A stretch of 64,000 bases of DNA from Circinella umbellata (lineage: Eukaryota > Mucoromycota > Mucoromycetes > Mucorales > Lichtheimiaceae), in assembly GCA_025093555.1 (NCBI GenBank), contig JAIWNF010000001.1, positions 868,001-932,000 of the forward strand, in the 5' to 3' direction. Under the pieces are notes generated by a model, which ran no database searches, had not been told where the DNA came from, and worked only from the letters and a program-made list of their open reading frames with translations. Shown piece after piece: positions 58,675-64,000 of this stretch. Numbering within the stretch: position 1 is the first letter of the stretch; each line of letters opens with the position of its first letter. Both the position numbers and the translations under genes were made by a program.

Positions 58675-61600
58675 ATGTCTTTAATTGACGATTTTAACGA
58701 GTCTTCCGAAACCAGTTATTTACCGGCATCTGTATCTTTCGGTGACACTCATCTTCCACAAAATGGCTATGCTGCAGGGTTTGAGTCTGCCGATAATGTT
58801 AGAGTAAGCTTTAATGAAATATCGCGAGTGTATACTCACATTATACAACATGGGGTAGTAATAGTAGCTTATTACTTGAGATTAATAATACTTTATTGTA
58901 CCTGTAAAATAACAGCTCGAAACAGGATATGTTTCGATTTCATCGGGTTTCGGTCAAACAGAAATTCCAATTTTTGCATTGAATTATGTGCAGTTCCAGT
59001 TACCAGCACGATTAGTCGATATGGTCGTATCGAACGATATACTTATTATGGCAGTAGAGCCAGCACGTATCTTGAGAATTAATTTAGACAGGCCTTTAGA
59101 GGTTGAAGGTAAAAATAATGGTTTTGTATTTATTCTTGGTGAAGGATTAGCAAGTTCATTAATATAGGTATATTTATAAATAACTGATTATCTTGGGTAT
59201 AGAGATTGAGATAACACGCAAACCCGGTGATGGGAAGATTGTAAAAATGTTTTTTGACCCAACAGGCCGCCATTTGATCATAACAACAGATCATGGGGAA
59301 AACTTTTATCTTTATGAAAAATGGAGACGTGCAAAGCAATTATCAAAGCTCAAGGTATGATTGAATAAATCAGCGAAATCGGAACTGATTTTGTTAAGGA
59401 TACACTATGTCAAACTGTCAAATTAATAATGAATCTATGTCTACTTTAGGGTGTTACGATATCATCCATAGCTTGGAACAAGCAAGCAACATTAACTGAT
59501 CCATCTACTCGCGAAATTTTAATTGGAACACGAAACGGGTTAATTTACGAGACATGCTTGGAACCAACTGATGAATTCTTCCGCAAAGAAGAAAAATACT
59601 TCAAACAAGTTTATTCTATTCACGAAAGTACTATGCCAATCACTGGTTTACATTTTGAACAATTTCCTGTCAATAATCGTAAGTATTTTGTTATGGCAAC
59701 TACACCTACTAGAATTTATCAATTTGTGGGATATATTGGACCTTCGAGCGCTGGTACTTCACGAGGTTCACCTAGCTTTGTTGAATCTGATGATCGTGGG
59801 GAGAGAGCAATGTTTGAAAGCATGTTTTCAAAGTATGATGTCAATCCAGGTAAAAGCATCTTCCTTTTTATATTTCTCTGTTTCTGGTTCTATTCCAAAG
59901 CCGTTAACAATCTTTTGATGTATGAATGATAATACACTTGAAACAAAAACAAAACAGGCTTTCAAGAGCTCCCTGGTGAATTATCCTACAGTGAATTACA
60001 TTTTTTCAGTCGATTTTATGATTTACAACAGCAAGGTGTCGCACAGACGTTTGCTTGGTTAACAGGTAAAACAAAAGAACAGACATTTTATTAATTGAAT
60101 ATACTAAAACCACGTACAATAGGTCCTGGTATATATCATGGCGATTTAATTTTTGGATCACAAAACGTGGGTGACAGTGTTATAGATAACGTTCAATTAT
60201 TACAGTAAGTGTATAATCTGTTTAAGAATATCAGAGACAAATTGAACCTGCTTCTCACACAAACTATTTACCAATTAGATACCCTGCTACACCATCAGAA
60301 GATGAATCTAGTAAACTTGTTACTGAAATCCCTATATCCGTTGCCATCACCGAATTCCATTTTATTCTGTTGTATAAGGATAGAATCCGAGCGGTGTGTC
60401 AATTGAATGACCAAATTGTCTATGAAGAAATGATTCCAACGGTACATATAACCCAAATTTTATTTATATCCTGTATAAACCATTTATTCTTTTTTACTTT
60501 GAATCAGTGGGAAAGCTAATGATATGACAACCTTGTTCTTTAGTCTCAAGATGAAGAAGTTGTTGGGATGGTGGTAGACGACATTAAAAGGACATTTTGG
60601 ATTTATACAACATTTTCTATCTATGAGCTTAGTGTGGAAAATGAAGAACGCGACGTGTGGAAATTGTATCTAGAGAAATCACAATATGATATGGCGTTGC
60701 AATACTGTAAGGATCCGGCACAAAAAGATAAGGTATATACAGCACAGGCAAAGGATTATTTTAGCCAGCGTCGTTACCAGATGAGTGCAAAATATTTTGC
60801 CGAGAGTGCTGTTCCATTTGAAGAAGTAACTTTAAAATTTGTCGAGAAAAGTGAGCGCGATGCATTAAGGATCTATTTAGTTAAAAAATTGGAACGTTTT
60901 CGGAAAAAGGTATTTATATAAAATTGATTATTACTAGATAAAGGATATATATAACGATTTTGTTACTATTGTGCGGCTCACTTCGTTTATCGTTGACTCC
61001 ATAGGATCGAACACAAAAAACGATTCTTGCAACATGGCTTGTTGAAATATATCTCTCTAAACTCAATGATCTCGAGGATATGGCATCATCTGCCCATTGC
61101 ACATCGGCCAGTAACAATAATGGTGATGTAGAAACACCTACCAATAACTCAGCGGCATATTATGAAGAACAACTTGGTGAAATCAAAGACGAGTTTAAAA
61201 GCTTTTTGGAAACATACAGCAATGTATTACATAAGGCTACTACATATAAATTAGTCGCTAGCCATGGACGAAGTAATGAGCTTTTATATTATGCATCTTT
61301 AATTGGCGATAGCGATAGAGTTATCAGCCATTGGATAGTACAGAAAGAATGGCAAAAAGCATTGGATGTCTTAACACGTCAGGTAGTATCATTTTTTTAT
61401 ATCTTCATAAGAGGTGAGAAATTAACTGGACACAAATGAGTCAATAATTAACTCGCTTTTACTTATACGGTGTAGGTCGTTCCGGAGACGTTTTACAAAT
61501 TTTCACCAGTGTTAATGGAGAATGCACCTCGTGAAACGGTGGACGTATGGATGCGTCAACCAAACTTGAATCCTCGACAGCTTATACCCTCGCTTTTACG

Positions 61601-63287
61601 CTATGACCATCATAAAATATCGGAAAAGGTTGCGCAGGTGAGCTGTGTAAAAAGCCAATCGTTTAATAATATGTAATCGACAAAAAACTAAATATAACAT
61701 ATGATACACATACAGAATCAAGCGATCCGATATCTTTCTCATGTGGTATCCACTCTTGGAAATACTGATCCCGCCATTCATAACCTTTTACTCACTCTGT
61801 ATGCTACACAACCCACCGACGATGAAACAGCTTTACTGACATTTTTGAAAAATGAGGTAGATTCAGTTATTATTTTGACGATGATACTTTGTTATGAATA
61901 CAATTTACTGTTTACTTATTAGAACGATCAAACCAACAAACGGTTATTTTGTAGGGTCGAGAAATGCATTACAATTTAGGCTATGCTTTACGTTTGTGCA
62001 GTCAAAATGGTCGTACGCAGAGCTGTGTACATATCTATAGTCAAATGGATCTTTATGAAGAAGCCGTCGAGCTCGCATTGAAGGTAAAGAGCAAGTACAC
62101 ATATAATATAAGTTATGTACATTAGTGATGATCTTACTGACTGCTATGTTATTTATATAGCATCATGATTTAGAGCTTGCTCGTATCAATGCTGATAAAC
62201 CTGAAGACAACGATGCTCTTAGAAAAAAGCTTTGGTTGAGTATTGCGAAACATGTAGTCCAAGAAAACAAAGATATCAAAACGTAAGAGTTAAAATTCTT
62301 ATCAATGTAAACACTGTTTTTTATAGCAACCCTGATTTTATTTTACTTTTATTTTATTTTTCAGTGCAATGGAATTTTTGCAGCAAAGTGATCTACTTAA
62401 AATTGAAGATATCCTCCCCTTTTTCCCTGATTTTGTGTTAATCGATGATTTCAAGGTTGCTATGCTTTCTATTTCCTATATATTAAACTGGAAACTTCAT
62501 TGTCTGCTAATTGTAGATTCTATTACGGTTCATAAATTAGGATGAAATATGTCAAGCTCTTGAAGATTATAATATTCATATTGAAGAGCTAAAGACAGAG
62601 ATGGATGAAGCTACAAAAAGTGCGGATAGTATTCGTTTGGATATCAGAGAATTAAAGTCAAGGTGAAGAAAGAAAAAGATGCTTCGAATAACGTATACAA
62701 GAAGTTGAGTTTTTTTTACTCACATTAGCTTTATTGTTTACATAGATTTGCATTAATTAACGCAGTAGAAAAGTGTTATCTTTGTCATTATCCGCTCTTA
62801 ACGCGCCAATTCTACATTTTCCCATGCCAGCACGCATTCCATGCCGATTGTCTTATTGATGAAGTATGTACTAATGTTGATGCGATAGAATACTAATATA
62901 ACGTTTTACTGATGTTTCATTATATAGACCACAAAATATCTTTCAACTAGACAAATTCGCCGGCTTGCAGATTTACAAGAACAGTTATCGCGTGAGCTTA
63001 GCAGTACCCGCAACAAAGGAACAGCCGCACCAAATATGGGTGCAACAGCAAAATTGATGAGTGCAGCAGCTGGAAATATTAAAGGGGTTATTTTTCCAAG
63101 CGATGCAGCAGCACTGGATGGAGCACAAAGTGATCCACGGTTAGGCCATGCTGAACAGTTAAAGGATGAGTTGGATGAAATTGTGGCCAGTGAATGTGCT
63201 TTGTGTGGGGATATCATGATCAAATCTATTGATCAGCCTTTTATTGCTGATGATGATGCTGATGTAATCGCTTCTTGGACAGTATAA
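58675..63287 (+). CDS. VPS18: VPS18 (Pep3), HOPS/CORVET core subunit with RING
   Basis: Tethering-complex subunit for fusion at late endosomes and the vacuole. Seventeen exons: 58675-58803, 58916-59108, 59203-59354, 59450-59849, 59958-60065, 60123-60204, 60279-60441, 60544-60909, 61005-61382, 61476-61637, 61716-61856, 61955-62083, 62161-62282, 62365-62455, 62541-62662, 62746-62863, 62928-63287; 1071 residues. The N-terminal propeller contains DMVVSNDILIMAVEPARILR, FFDPTGRHLIITTDHGENFY and ISSIAWNK. The middle is alpha-solenoid with clathrin-like repeats (VWKLYLEKSQYDMALQYCKD, ELLYYASLIGDSDRVISHWI, YEEAVELAL). A coiled coil precedes the RING: CYLCHYPLL, FPCQHAFHADCLIDE and the distant CALCGDI. 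The Pep3/Vps18 order is complete, and every phase closes. Confidence 0.95.
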
Positions 63288-63288
63288 A

Positions 63289-63294
63289 AATAAA
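63289..63294 (+). terminator. Poly(A) signal AATAAA after VPS18
   Basis: AATAAA starts 2 nt after the VPS18 stop codon; a second AT-rich run follows. It is close for a poly(A) signal, so weak evidence. Confidence 0.25.
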
Positions 63295-63453
63295 TATATC
63301 ATTTCCTTTATTATAATTTGTTATATTGAATAGTGATATTGTGGAGAGTTTCATAAATTCATTTGGGGAGTGGGATTGATTGAAGAGAGAGAAAAGCTAT
63401 TATGGGATATACGAATTAAAATCAGAAAAAAAAAGAGAGAGAGTAACGAACAC

Positions 63454-64000
63454 TTAAAACTCCCATTTGTGTAGGTTTTCATCCATGAAAAAATTAACCA
63501 TGCTCTTGACACGTTTACCACTAGGCGTCTTTGGTCTGGTATCTTTAATTTTGAGTGCTGTTTCTGGGGATAGACTTTTTCTGTGTTGAAACTGATTTAC
63601 TGAATTGGTTGCTCCCACTTGTCCAAACGATTCAAAACGTTGTCGTAGCTGGTCAACTTCCGGTGTTTCTGGTCGAGGTAAAGAAGTAACACTATTGGGT
63701 GAAAGTGATGCTCGAAGGGCTGACTGATCCATAGCTGTGCTGGGTATATTTGAAGTATGATTCATAGCAGCGGCCACTTCAGCATCATGCTCGCTTTCGG
63801 CGTCTTCGACGACTTCCCGGGATTTATCAGAATTAACTTTAGATATCCGAGAATTATCAGAGCCTAGTGGTGAATATGGTGTGATTGTTTCTACGACTTG
63901 TAGAATATCCGACTGTACATCATTTCTGGCTGCATCCTGGTCTACTTCCTTGTTAGAATCATGCATGGCGGTTCTTGAAGCTTCTGGTTCTTCGGGCAAC
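63454..64000 (-). CDS. Unknown disordered protein, C-terminal part (5' end outside window)
   Basis: Open frame running off the right edge of the window. The 181 visible residues end at a stop at 63454. I do not recognise it. The sequence is disordered and acidic, with several Ser/Thr-Pro sites (YSPLG, LSPNS, PETPEV, LSPETA, PKTPSG) that look like proline-directed kinase targets. A basic patch (GKRVKSMV) precedes the end NFFMDENLHKWEF. One predicted amphipathic segment is VDQLRQRFESFGQV. It is convergent with VPS18 at 166 bp. Further exons or the start lie beyond base 64000. Confidence 0.6.
   Translation of the reverse strand, partial: LPEEPEASRTAMHDSNKEVDQDAARNDVQSDILQVVETITPYSPLGSDNSRISKVNSDKSREVVEDAESEHDAEVAAAMNHTSNIPSTAMDQSALRASLSPNSVTSLPRPETPEVDQLRQRFESFGQVGATNSVNQFQHRKSLSPETALKIKDTRPKTPSGKRVKSMVNFFMDENLHKWEF

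Noticed and set aside
1..64000. tRNA, 5S rRNA and other structured RNA genes
   Set aside because: I looked for B-box-like GGTTCGAATCC patterns and conserved rRNA words in the intergenic intervals and found none; a covariance-model search would be needed to exclude them.

Overview
The window is nuclear DNA of a fungus, most likely an early-diverging, Mucoromycota-type species; this placement is an inference. It is AT-rich, with long A/T runs. The genes are densely interrupted by short GT-AG introns, often with TAG or CAG acceptors and CTAAC-like branch points. I reconstructed about 109 introns in 20 of 23 genes. The gene set mixes fungal household genes with families usually discussed in animals: a KDM3-type JmjC demethylase, a USP25/28-like protein, a STIMATE/TMEM110 homologue and an ACOT9 homologue. 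For nearly every multi-exon gene the exon phases and total length close exactly on one reading frame. I saw no rRNA, tRNA or CRISPR array.

Layout. 1-5.5 kb: 3' end of an FLVCR-like MFS transporter (+), ACOT9-like thioesterase (-), FG-GAP-like propeller protein (+). 5.5-8.6 kb: gene-poor. 8.6-20.7 kb: ornithine carbamoyltransferase, KDM3-like demethylase, a USP25/28-like protein that has lost its catalytic cysteine, and a secreted, probably GPI-anchored CE4 deacetylase-like protein that has lost its catalytic motifs (all +). 22.7-24.2 kb: His/Gln-rich protein of unknown function. 25-27.1 kb: decayed Plavaka-type DNA transposon. 27.6-35.6 kb: REV1 (-), STIMATE homologue (+), Rab GDI (-). 37.6-42.3 kb: bHLH factor (+), PAAF1 proteasome-assembly chaperone (+), UTP16 (-). 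42.3-46.2 kb: gene-poor, with an inverted-repeat pair and decayed reading frames. 46.2-64 kb, gene-dense: CUE2-like no-go-decay nuclease (+), PSO2 (+), CWC2 (-), ERG27 (+), STRIPAK subunit FAR11/STRIP (+), VPS18 (+), and the 3' end of an unknown protein (-).

Nothing suggests an operon-like system; neighbours belong to unrelated pathways. Three head-to-head pairs share short promoter intervals: ACOT9-like/FG-GAP, REV1/STIMATE and CWC2/ERG27. The two most unusual objects are the pseudo-deubiquitinase and the pseudo-deacetylase, both otherwise intact. Also notable are a stopless intron in PSO2 that would insert 27 residues if missed, and a transposase relic in which one stop codon interrupts a frame whose splice sites are still good.
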